Below are positions 38,316 through 48,006 of a stretch of 64,000 bases of DNA, piece after piece. The stretch's first letter is position 1; each line of letters opens with the position of its first letter. The notes under the pieces were generated by a model. That model worked only from the letters and a program-made list of their open reading frames with translations. It was not told the DNA's origin and searched no databases. Source of the DNA: Parietichytrium sp. I65-24A (Eukaryota > Sar > Bigyra > Thraustochytrida > Thraustochytriidae); assembly GCA_012862575.1 (NCBI GenBank), contig BLSF01000010.1, forward strand, positions 372,001 through 436,000. The letters run 5' to 3'. A program made the position numbers and the translations under genes.

Positions 38316-40800
38316 CTACGGTGTGGTGTAGAGAGGATTGTCGCTTGTCCGCCTTTTCTCTTCGGGCGAGTATGCTTGCATGGTGCCTGGGTAGGGTGAG
38401 GTTCTAAAACGACGATAAAAGAGAAATGCAAGACCAGCGCCAAGGAATACTGTGCCGCCCACGACAGACGCCACCACAACTCCCGCGCCAGGCCCTTCGG
38501 AGGAACTATCGGCTGGTGTCGTCGGCTGTGTAGCGGAGGTAGACTCACACTTTCCCTCCCTCATCACATAAGAGGGTACACAAGATGTGCAGTTAGAGTT
38601 AATGTCATATCCCTTGGCGCACGTGTCGCAAGATTGAGAGCTTGACTCGTCAAAATAAGCGTCTTTACCCCGAAATGAAGTAACGCAACGTGTGCAGCCT
38701 GATTCAAGTGAAAAGTTATTCTCGCAAACGGTGCAGTTTTCGTTCGCAAAATGTGTGTCCAAGCCGTCGAGTGTCAATGCGCAGGTCGTGCAGTTTGAGC
38801 TCAACCCATAGAAATCTTCGCAAGAGCCACACCCAGGGCTGAAGTGCGCAGTCAATCCATCATGTACTGTGACGCACTCAGTGCAATGAGTTTCGATATC
38901 ATAATTCGACTGGCACGTAGCACATCCGTCGCCCTCAAAATGAGTATCCAGGCCGTTGTATTTGGTGATGCATGATGTGCACCCCGACTCGAAGTCGTAG
39001 CTTCCGGAGCAAGTTGTGCAGTGAGATTCATAGTCATAATTTGGTAAGCAGGCTTTGCAATCAGAGTCCAAATCGTAGTAAGTCTTGACCCCATCATAAG
39101 TCGCTTCGCAAGACTGGCATTCACTGTCATAGCGATCTTTGCAGGTCGTACACATGCTGTTGATATCGTAGCTCTCCATGCAAGTCTCGCAACCTTCTGC
39201 AAAGTATGTTTTTTTGCCGTTCACCTCGGACTTGCAAGATGTACATGATGTGGCGGGGTCGTAGTGCGCGAGGCATCCCATACATGACTCGTGAGGATGC
39301 GCATCTTTACCGTCCTTGGATGTAATACATTTTGTACATCCCGTTTCAAAATCGTAGAACCCGTCGCATTTTTTGCATTTCGAATCTGGTTCAAAATGCG
39401 TCACAGCTCCGTTGTAAGTCTGAAGGCAAGACTTGCACTCCGTCGCTGGATCTTGGTACTGAGAAGCCCGGCACTGATCGCACGCTGGGGCGTTTGTCCA
39501 ATCGGGTTTACAGTCCGTGCATTGTAGACCTCTCTGGCCCACGTTAGGGCAGTTCTGGCAACCGGTGCGAGCGCCGTTCGTAATCTGACCATCGGGGCAC
39601 GTGGAGCAGAATATGCGCGGAGAATCAATTTCAGTGTACTGATAAGCGGCACAGGATTGGCACTCCGTCTGGTCCCAGCTCGAAATTGTCCCCGCGTCAC
39701 AAGCAGTGCAAACGGCGTCCTTTAGATATCTGTAATCCTCACCGATCTGCGGTCCCGAGGTCATTTTTTCTCCCGGCACACAACCTGACCGCACCCAGCT
39801 GAAGTGGACATATACATCGCAGTCATAAAAACCGTTTTCACAAACAACGTGGACGTCCTGCTGTATCTTATTACCTGTGGCACATTCCATTTTATCGGAC
39901 CAACCCTTGCCGTCTGCCTCGTAACGGTTGTAGTTCCCGCAATCCCCATATGATTTCAGACGAATATTCTCGTTGTCGTTTCTCCAATCTTCGACTTGCA
40001 TTACCAGAGTGTAGGAACCATATGGCTTCCACAGTTGGTAAGTCTTTGACTCGCCATCTCCCAGGCAATCGGTCCCTTTAAGCCTGGTCCCGTAGTCATA
40101 TAATTCCCAGTTCCAATCGCAAGCCCCTTGACCCACGCAGACGAGCGTGGCCAGCAGAGCCACGAAGAAGGCGACACCACTTGGCATCTTGAAGCACTTG
40201 CTACAATGGCACGAAAACTAGCAGATGGGTTGAACAATTGGGGTCTGCTCAGTTGTTGAAAGCAGCGTTGTGTTTTGTTCAGTCAGTGAGCAGCTGTAAC
40301 CCATGCCATAGTGGGGTGCGAATCTCTCACATGCTCACATGCTCTCTAGAGTACATCATGGTGATTTACAGAGGAAAGTTTCACCCTCAGCTGATTACGT
40401 AAGAGGTCTCGGAATGGCTCTTCTACACAGAGAAGATATGACAGGATCCAAGGTTATCAAAAGTGGAAGTTCAAGTGGCGTCAAGAGTATGGTCTGTTAT
40501 CCGAAGCTCAAAAGACCTCAAAAGCGCATTTCAGGAGTGTACTCAGAACTACGCTGGAAAGACTCGTGCCCGCCTTACCCACCATGGTGGATACCATGTT
40601 ATGTAATTCGAATTAGCCCCAAAAGATTGCTTCGAAATGAGTTAGTCGATGTTCACTCAGTTAGTCACAGTTTTAACCGTAAGGTATTGCCAACTCACAA
40701 ACGTCAGTGATCTCAGCAGTGCAGACCACTCGTGCGGAGAGCCCGTATGCACAGGTGTGCACCATACAAGGTTTAGTTTCTTACCTAACCATTTTGCGGA
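38207..40800 (-). repeat. Segmental duplication, copy A (Cys-rich gene plus flanks)
   Basis: Homology with 44538-47466 covers the gene and its flanks. The 3' flank shares CAGGCTCCCTCG, AGAGGTCC and AAAGATCAGA in the same order. The 5' flank shares GCAGATGGGTTGA and TTGGGGTCTGCTCAG. Further out, 40751-40800 matches 47413-47466 (ACAGGTGTGCAC, then GGTTTAGTTTCTT and CCATTTTGC). Spacing in the outer 5' flank differs by insertions or deletions. Confidence 0.7.
38316..40187 (-). CDS. Cys-rich repeat type I membrane surface protein (copy A)
   Basis: This 623-residue protein has an ATG start. A signal peptide (VAFFVALLATLVCVGQGA, residues about 5-22) is followed by a unique N-terminal domain (about 23-150, with VMQVEDWRNDNENIRLK). 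A GCC2/GCC3 or TNFR-like Cys region comes next (about 150-240). Then many short modules of about 20-40 residues have the pattern C-x-x-C...Y-D-x-x-[ST]-x-C-T-x-C (about 240-555). A short Ser/Thr/Pro stalk, one TM helix (VVVASVVGGTVFLGAGLAFLF) and a 33-residue cytoplasmic tail ending SDNPLYTTP complete it. It is predicted to be at the cell surface; the NPxY-type tail could serve endocytosis or adaptor binding (inference). The ligand is unknown. It is a close paralogue of the gene at 44651-46573, and the tail and TM are among the best-conserved parts. Confidence 0.85.
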   Translation of the reverse strand: MPSGVAFFVALLATLVCVGQGACDWNWELYDYGTRLKGTDCLGDGESKTYQLWKPYGSYTLVMQVEDWRNDNENIRLKSYGDCGNYNRYEADGKGWSDKMECATGNKIQQDVHVVCENGFYDCDVYVHFSWVRSGCVPGEKMTSGPQIGEDYRYLKDAVCTACDAGTISSWDQTECQSCAAYQYTEIDSPRIFCSTCPDGQITNGARTGCQNCPNVGQRGLQCTDCKPDWTNAPACDQCRASQYQDPATECKSCLQTYNGAVTHFEPDSKCKKCDGFYDFETGCTKCITSKDGKDAHPHESCMGCLAHYDPATSCTSCKSEVNGKKTYFAEGCETCMESYDINSMCTTCKDRYDSECQSCEATYDGVKTYYDLDSDCKACLPNYDYESHCTTCSGSYDFESGCTSCITKYNGLDTHFEGDGCATCQSNYDIETHCTECVTVHDGLTAHFSPGCGSCEDFYGLSSNCTTCALTLDGLDTHFANENCTVCENNFSLESGCTRCVTSFRGKDAYFDESSSQSCDTCAKGYDINSNCTSCVPSYVMREGKCESTSATQPTTPADSSSEGPGAGVVVASVVGGTVFLGAGLAFLFYRRFRTSPYPGTMQAYSPEEKRRTSDNPLYTTP

Positions 40801-41732
40801 ATGTCCGAATGTTTTCACGTTTCTTCGTTTTTCTTTGACTCGATAATTTCGAAATAAGTTACTTTTCGATTTCGATGGATGGATAAGTACGAGTACCAGT
40901 ACCCGAAACCCGTACCAATTCACGGCACAAAATCCAGCGCAGTCAAGCAAGCATGTGGTAGAGCGTGTTACCGGGGCTAGGATTGAGTTCGGTACTTTTC
41001 ACGAGTGCAAGTGCCACAGTGCAGCGAAGTGACCAGATACACGACCACACCGTGACCACCATTGCGTCAACACTCTTCTCTGATCTTGATGAGAAGGTTT
41101 TTGAAACAACCGAATCGCCGTGCCTCAGACGCTCAAACGCTTTATGCCTACGAAACCGCCTCCGCGTTTCAAATTTGAATGTGCAAACAAAAGAAAATCG
41201 ACAACGACGCACAAGTGATTCCGGCTTCAACAGCTTCGGCTTGGCAAATGGGGGGCGAAGAATTTGAATGAATAAGTGAATGAACAACTTATGATGCAAA
41301 CACGTGCGCTAATGCAGCCAATGCTGTACACTAGCCTACCTTTTTTCCTTCCGCGCTACGCATCAGCGAGAGCAAACTATAGGAGATCGCTGGCACACGC
41401 CTCGGAAGGCCCACACACCTCCAGAGTCGAAACATGTCGAAACAGTCCAAACGACAACTTCATCCTCGTTGAGCAGTTCTACGATACTAGTAGCCAGTGG
41501 AGGTGTGGCGTGGTGGCATGAAAAGTCAGTGACCCTCGTTGGCACCTCTACTGTTTTTACTTACTGGCTCACGTTTTTTGCTGGAGGGGCAGGGAGTGAC
41601 AAACCAGCCAACCATTTCATTCATAGTCGCGAAGTCTTACAACTCATCATAAAATTAACTTGAAGCCAGTGTGCCCATTGTGGTGCGGTTAATAAAGCTC
41701 AGGGGTTGTTGCACTGGAATGCCAAAGGGAGA

Positions 41733-41754
41733 CACTCCTTCCGATAAGGCTTGT
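41733..41754 (+). repeat. Dispersed repeat, diverged copy
   Basis: CACTCCTTCCGATAAGGCTT shares the CTTCCGATA core with the copies at 30331 and 30452, with an AAGG/AGGG change and then TTGT. It is a weak match and may be unrelated. Confidence 0.35.
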
Positions 41755-43243
41755 GACCTCGTGTCTGCACTTGGAAGGAGAGAGGTATGTTTCTCGCGAA
41801 ACGCAATCGTTGTGAGAAACTCGTGCGTTCACAATACTCACACTGCACAACTCACACAATACTTGGTGAGAGGAGCGACAGGTTTGAGAGCGTTAATTTG
41901 GTCTTCACAGAGGGGGATGAACGGAGCATCTTCCCGTCATTACTTCTCCCGGTGCAGACGGAGGTGAGTGGCCAAAAGGAACACACTGCTGGCAAAACTT
42001 GTTTTTCAGATTTTCATGAACAGTAGCAGTGCTAACTCTCGAACTAGGGGGGGGATTGGCAGGCGGGGCTCCTCACGAAAGCAGTCAACTAATTCTCGCC
42101 CGCAGAAAAGTACGGTACTCGTTAAGTACTTAGTGATGATAACAGTACTTGTGCCCTGAGTCAGTGAGACTAGCTAGTAGGTAGACTTTAGCCAAAAACT
42201 CAAGTGCTTCACTTCGAATTTTTTTTAAATTCCAAGGTGCTGCCGAGATTCCTCCAAATCCGAGGTCTTTGATGGTGCAGCGCGCGTGCACGCACCATGG
42301 TGAAGGCTTGCTCATGTAATACGTGATTTTGTAAGGCGTGCCCGACTGAGTGCTCCGTGCACTGTCCAAAATGCAAGAGGCGGAGCTAACCGCGTTGGCC
42401 GTCCAAGAAGAAGTTGCGGTTGTGTGGGCCCGCCTCCACCTCCAGATTCGCCTCCAGATGCGCTTGTTGGACGTCCACGAAGAGTTACAGCACCGCGCGT
42501 CTCTATGCAGGAGGTGGAAGAACACGTTAGTCTTTATTTTGATGCTGAGGAGCCGGAGGAACGCGCAGGAAGCACTTGTGAAGGATACCACGACGACTGG
42601 GTTTTTCGAGATGATGGACCTTCCAAAGTCTCTCAGAACCAGGCTTCTCCATATTAGAACTCCGACAGAGAAGCGTATGAAAAATATTGTGAAGCCTTCA
42701 ATTTCCAAAAGATTTCAATTGAAAGGTTTTCAGGCGCTACTTGATATTTAGAAGTGTCCAATGATGTTGAACGTAGTTTTAACTGTAAGCATTTCGGTTC
42801 CAAGAGCCGGACGGAGTACTAGTACAGTACTCTAGTGAATTCTACACTTTGTCCAGTAAAGTACGGTACTCACAGTCAGTACTCAAGTACACACTCCGGG
42901 AGTACTATTAGAGTAACTTACTAATACTCGCCCAATTATCTCTCGAAAAAGATTTTAAGCTTCCGAGAAATAGAACAAAGCCACGCGCAACGGGCGCAAA
43001 CGAGAAATGTACAGAGTATAAGTGCTGGTACTCATTACTCTCACAGCATCCTCTCTCTGCGTCGCTGTCGTTTTTCTCCGTGAAATGGTACGGCACTCTA
43101 GCTTGCTAGTACTCGAGTAAAAACTAAATTTGAACCCGTTAAAGATCGCAGAATTTCGAATCCGTCATACCACTCACAGGGGTTAAGCTCCTCACTGTCG
43201 TTTTTTGCATCAGCAATGGGTACCGGTACTCGGATGTACTCGG

Positions 43244-43262
43244 TACTGACAGTGAGTACTAG
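43244..43262 (+). repeat. 19-bp dispersed repeat, copy 2
   Basis: TACTGACAGTGAGTACTAG is the exact reverse complement of 30416-30434 and partly matches 60444-60457. It sits in GTACT-rich intergenic DNA. Confidence 0.5.
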
Positions 43263-44129
43263 AATCTTGAGCAAGTTGGAAATGGCAATTGACCGGAGGC
43301 CGGGTGGGGAGGATGGCCAAAACCTCCACAACCGAGGTCTTTGTCTAGCGAGCGCGAACACTCTCCGATATGCAAGCTACCGGCGTGGTGGAAGACCAAA
43401 AACGATGGAGGCAGATGGAGATAAAGGAGACATGGGGCTGCGGTGAAGCGCCCAAGCGGGCTCCAGTCCATAGGTGACTGAGCATGACGGTCTAGTGGTT
43501 TCGGAAGCAAAGCCTGAGCAGCTCTCTCTTCTCGACGCCCAGCAATTCAAGCTTCGCCACTTGAAACAAAACGACAGAAAGGATCAGCAACGTAGATTGG
43601 TCCCGTTTGTTGGATGCTGGCAAGCCGGTAATAGATGAGGTATGCAAAACGCCGTGCCCAGGAGACCCTCAAACTCAAGGCAAGAAGACTCGCCGAGGCC
43701 GAACTTTCATCGCTATCTAGATGGTGATAAGTTCAGAGCAGTGGCTGGAGGCGACAAAAATCAATCCTTCTATTTTTAAACAAGCCAAAGGCGGTCGGTC
43801 CTCTTTGTGCTTCAGAGTTGCACCTGCCTCCGGCAGGCTCACAAATTATGGCCTCACGAAACCTCCAAAAAAAGTCAGAATAAGAATGATTATGGGCGTA
43901 CGAGGTCAGAATTTACTAACTGTAAATTCTAGAAAACCGGTAGAAGTCTTTCATGAAAGCGGTTTTAGTCACCCTCCCGTCTTTTTCCTATTGTTTTGAG
44001 TAACTAAATGAATTAAATATTCTGTTATGTAAATTCTGCAAAAAGCGGAGGAAGCGCTTATTATTTGGCATTTTCGCTTTTTACTAACTAAGACTGTGAT
44101 CAGAGTTCCCATCTTCATTACATCGGGCG

Positions 44130-44160
44130 GAAACAAACCCTATCGGAAGGTGGGGTGGTG
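44130..44160 (-). repeat. Dispersed repeat (core CCTTCCGATAGGG), inverted copy
   Basis: On the minus strand it reads CACCACCCCACC, TTCCGATAGGG, TTTGTTTC. It matches the copy at 30452-30480 over nearly its full length, about 14 kb away in opposite orientation. Confidence 0.65.
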
Positions 44161-44537
44161 AAGAATAAAAACTCAACCAAACAGGAACGAAATTCATCAT
44201 CAACCACAATCGACTAACCATCCATAATATGCTGCAGTCTTATCAATACTCTTATTCACTCAGTGAGTCCTCGAGGACCGGTGAATACCAGTACTATAGT
44301 ACGTGCTCGGTAAGAGTAATTGTGGTGGCATAAATAATAATGATGTTACAGCAGTTATAGCAATAGTGATTCTGGCATTGCGCCGCGATTTGGCCGAATC
44401 GCAGGTAGAGAGTGATGGAGAGATGGAGAGGAAAAGCAGTTGCACTGGCTGGCAGACGATGCAGGAAAAGGGAGAAAGGAGGGCGTCTTCCTAATTGGAC
44501 TTGGCGTGCTGAGGCGGAGACGCAGACAAGAATGAGA

Positions 44538-47466
44538 GGCAGGCTCCCTCGGACATCGGACAGAGGTCCCCGCTGTCAGTCAATACATAACGAAAGATCA
44601 GAACAGGATTCAGAGTTCAGTAAATGGAAATGGGAAACCTGAAGAGGACCCTACGGGGTGTTATAGAGAGGATTGTCGCTTGATCGCTTTTTCTCTTCGG
44701 GCGAGTATGCTTGCATGGTGCCTGGGTAGGGTGTGGTTCTGTTACGACGATAAAAGAGAAATGCAAGACCAGCGCCAAGGAATACTGCGCCGCCAACAGC
44801 GGACGCTACGATAACTTCCGCGCTCGGGCCTTCGGACGCTGCGCTTGGTGGGGCCGTTACTGGTGCTGAGGTCGGGGCTTTCGAAGGACGATTAGTTGGC
44901 GACAAACTCATTGTTGGTTGTGTCGGCTCCGGGGTGGGGAAGAAAGACTCGCATTTTCCGTCCCTCATTTCGAAGCCGACTATACAGCCTGTGCACCGCG
45001 TAGTAATGTCATATCCCTCGGCGCACGTGTCGCAAAATCGAGAGCTTGACTCGTCAAAATATGCGTCCATGCCGTCGAATGAAGTAATGCAATGTGTGCA
45101 GCCTGATTGAATTGCAAAGTTTTCCTCACAAACGGTGCAGTTTTCGTTCGCAAAATGTGTGTCCAAGCTGTCGAGTGTCAATGCGCAGGTCGTGCAGGAC
45201 GAGGTCAGCCCATAGTGTCCTTCGCAAGAGCCACACCCAGGGCTGAAGTGCGTAGGCAATCCATCGTAAACTGCGAAGCACTCAGTGCAACGAGTTTCAA
45301 TATCATAGTTTGCCTTGCACGTAGCACATCCGTCGCCCTCAAAATAAGTGTCCAGGCCATTGTATTTAGTGATGCATGATGTGCACTTCCACTTAAGGTC
45401 GTAGTTTCCGGAGCATTTTGTGCAGTGAGATTCATAGTCATAATTTGGTGAGCAAGCTTTGCAATCAGAGTCCAAGTCGTAGGAAGTCTCCGCCCCATCA
45501 TAAGTCGCTTCACATGACTGGCATTCGCTGTCATAGCGATCTTTGCAGGTCGTACACATGCTGTTAATATCGTAGCCTCCAGTGCAACTCTCGCAACCTT
45601 CTGCAAAGTATGCCTTTTGGCCGTTCACCTCGGACTTGCAAGATGTACATGATGTGGCGGGGTCGTAGTGCGCGAGGCATCCCATGCATGAATCGTCAGG
45701 ATGCGCATCTTTACCGTCCTTGGATGTAATACATTCTGTACACCCCGTGCCAAAATCGTAGATCCCGGCGCATTTGTCGCAACTCGAACCTTCTGGAAAA
45801 TACGTCCGAGCTCCGTTGTAAGTATCCACACAAGACTGACACTGCTCAGCTGGATCTCGAAACTGCGAGCCCGAGCACTGATTGCACGCTGGGGCGTTTG
45901 TCCAATCGGATTTACACTCCGTGCATCGTAGACCACGCTGGCCAACGTTAGGGCAGTTCTGGCAACCGGTGCGAGCGCCGTTCGTAATCTGACCATCGGA
46001 GCACGTCAAGCATGACGTGCGCGACGCATCAGTGTACTGATATGAGGGACAGGAATTACATTGTGTCGCCCCCCAGCTCGAATATGACCCTGCATCACAA
46101 GTTACGCAAGTGGCGTGCCTTGCCGCGTTGTGATCCCCAGTAATCGTCGCTGGCGAGGTCTGCCTTTTACCCGGCTCACAGCCTGTCTTCACCCAGTAGA
46201 AGTACACATTTACATCGCAGTCATAAAGTTTGTTTTCACAGACAACTTCGACGTTGACGCTGGAAGATCCACTCTTGTGACATTGGAAGGGCTTGTACCA
46301 ACCCGTGCCATCTGGCTGGAAATAATTGAAGTCCCCGCAGTATCCTGATACTTTCAGGCGAATATTCTCCTCGTCATTTCTCCAATCATCGACCTGCATT
46401 ACCAGAGTGTAGTAACCTGCTGGCTTTGGCAACGTGTAACTCTTTGTATCTTCCAGGCAATTGGTCCCCGTAAGCTTGAGACCGTTTAACGTCCAGCTCC
46501 AATCGCAAGCCCCTTGACCCGCGCAGACGAGCGTGGCCAGCAGAGCCACGAAGAAGGCGACTCCCCCTGGCATCTTGTAGCACTTGATACAGTGGCGCGG
46601 AAACAAGCAGATGGGTTGATCGATTGGGGTCTGCTCAGGGCGTGGTATTTTGTTCAGTCAGTCACTCAGTCTCGTTGACTGGCAATAGTGTATCAGGTAG
46701 CGGTACGTATTGGAAGACAGGCGACTTTCGCACCTGTCTTCTCTATCTCCACTGTTACTCTCTGGCACACACCGTTAGCGCCACCAAAGTCGAAAGTACA
46801 GTATTAGTACTCAGTACTCAAACGAGTAGATACAGATCCGAGATTCATTGATTGACAGCCCACTGGCAAAACGAATTGAGAACGTATTTGAGACTCGCCA
46901 CGCGGGTCGCCTGTCGTCAAACTCTTCAGACCAAGGTCTCGAGTCGCACACCGATAGGAGGCTTCTTGCTTCTCCAGCAGAATGACGGGCCTACGAGACT
47001 CGCGTGCTCACCTGCGCTACTAGGGTGGTCTCAAAGGAAGGATCTACCGTCGTCAAGTCATTGGGTATGTCTCGGAAGGGTCCGGTTATCAAGCTGGAAG
47101 TTGATGTGAAAAGGAATTAAAGATTCGAAAGGATTTTTTGGCATAGTCTGGTACTGGTACACACCTGCAACCAAAGGTGGGCGGACCACGGTGTGCAAAG
47201 CAAATTAGCGACAAAGATAACTTGTTAGTATTTGTTAGTGCTTCTAAAACCTACCTTCACATGAACATGTGCCTTCATGAACAGAAATCTTCGGGATTTA
47301 CTGCAGCACTAGCTACTCGTACTACCGTAAAAGCGCGAAATGCTCTGATTAGATGGAAGATCAGCGTATTAGCTAGCGGCACAGTTCAGTCACACAAGTT
47401 GCTGACCTATGAACAGGTGTGCACAGCAAGGCCAGGTTTAGTTTCTTTTCAAGCCATTTTGCTGGA
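44538..47466 (-). repeat. Segmental duplication, copy B (Cys-rich gene plus flanks)
   Basis: This is the partner of 38207-40800, in the same orientation. Homology spans the 3' flank, coding sequence and proximal 5' flank, and resumes at 47413-47466. Confidence 0.7.
44651..46573 (-). CDS. Cys-rich repeat type I membrane surface protein (copy B)
   Basis: This 640-residue protein starts at the ATG at 46573; the open frame upstream has only a TTG. Same plan as copy A: signal peptide (VAFFVALLATLVCAGQGA), N-terminal domain with VMQVDDWRNDEENIRLK, Cys-rich modules with C-x-x-C...YD...C-T-x-C, TM helix and a tail ending SDNPLYNTP. It differs from copy A mainly in the N-terminal domain and in the stalk. 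Here a Pro/Thr/Ser-rich mucin-like segment (about residues 540-580, with TPEPTQPT and SKAPTSAP) is expanded. Such PTS stalks are common in stramenopile surface proteins. It is predicted to be at the plasma membrane with the Cys modules outside. Function is unknown; a receptor or adhesin role is inference. The two genes may be under selection to diversify outside while keeping the cytoplasmic tail. Confidence 0.85.
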   Translation of the reverse strand: MPGGVAFFVALLATLVCAGQGACDWSWTLNGLKLTGTNCLEDTKSYTLPKPAGYYTLVMQVDDWRNDEENIRLKVSGYCGDFNYFQPDGTGWYKPFQCHKSGSSSVNVEVVCENKLYDCDVNVYFYWVKTGCEPGKRQTSPATITGDHNAARHATCVTCDAGSYSSWGATQCNSCPSYQYTDASRTSCLTCSDGQITNGARTGCQNCPNVGQRGLRCTECKSDWTNAPACNQCSGSQFRDPAEQCQSCVDTYNGARTYFPEGSSCDKCAGIYDFGTGCTECITSKDGKDAHPDDSCMGCLAHYDPATSCTSCKSEVNGQKAYFAEGCESCTGGYDINSMCTTCKDRYDSECQSCEATYDGAETSYDLDSDCKACSPNYDYESHCTKCSGNYDLKWKCTSCITKYNGLDTYFEGDGCATCKANYDIETRCTECFAVYDGLPTHFSPGCGSCEGHYGLTSSCTTCALTLDSLDTHFANENCTVCEENFAIQSGCTHCITSFDGMDAYFDESSSRFCDTCAEGYDITTRCTGCIVGFEMRDGKCESFFPTPEPTQPTMSLSPTNRPSKAPTSAPVTAPPSAASEGPSAEVIVASAVGGAVFLGAGLAFLFYRRNRTTPYPGTMQAYSPEEKKRSSDNPLYNTP

Positions 47467-48006
47467 AAAATCCAAGTAAAGTTCAATTTGACTGTAGATC
47501 TGTACTCTCAATGTAAATTACTGGCTGGCATTAGTGGTGAGTTGTGTTGCTCTGGTACCGTACCGGTACCGTACTGGCTGAAGTGTTCGACTGGTGGTGG
47601 TTTACGACACAGTGCTGGTTCAAAAGCAAATCACTCTCTTCATAGTCGCTACTATTTTTTTATTTTTATCTTTTTATTTTTACTTCTGCTAATTTACAAA
47701 TAAAAATTAAGATAGGTCGCGGCGAAAAGGCGTCTACCGCCAGCAATATTTGACTGATTGAGACTGTGAACAATGAGCATTAAAGGTTTTCAGGTTCGAC
47801 TTAAACTAGGTTCAGTTCTGCAGTGAAATTATACTGTGTGTGAACCACGAATAGAATATTGAACCCGTCACCTCGCAAACACCAGAGAGAGGGAGGGCTG
47901 TCATTCGCATGTGAAGGAAGCAACACTACCGGCATTTTAACCAACAGTAAATAGTCTTGAACGAGCCAATCGATTCAACGTCTACATTCCTCCAACGGTA
48001 CCTGAT
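46574..48006. other. Intergenic region
   Basis: No gene supported. The left part is the 5' flank of duplication copy B. A GGTACCGTACCGGTACCGTAC palindromic cluster lies at about 47550-47575 and a T-rich run at about 47650-47695. The right end is the 3' side of the calpain gene. Confidence 0.5.

Larger units (their letters stand above)
40188..44650. other. 4.4-kb repeat-rich spacer between the paralogous surface genes
   Basis: No ORF I trust. It holds the outer 5' flank of duplication copy A, copies of the dispersed CCTTCCGATAGGG-type repeat (41733-41754, 44130-44160), one 19-bp repeat (43244-43262), and several GTACT/AGTACC-rich stretches (42820-42910, 43215-43262). Two overlapping ORFs at about 42371-42751 and 42424-42657 look faintly protein-like in two frames but have no recognisable domain. 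They may be a decayed mobile element or chance. Confidence 0.5.

Noticed and set aside
42130-42751. Overlapping ORFs on both strands between the surface paralogues
   Set aside because: Two or three frames look equally protein-like and none shows a domain; a decayed mobile element cannot be shown from sequence alone.
43721-43999. 92-codon ATG ORF
   Set aside because: AT-rich with no motif; the length is within chance for this region.
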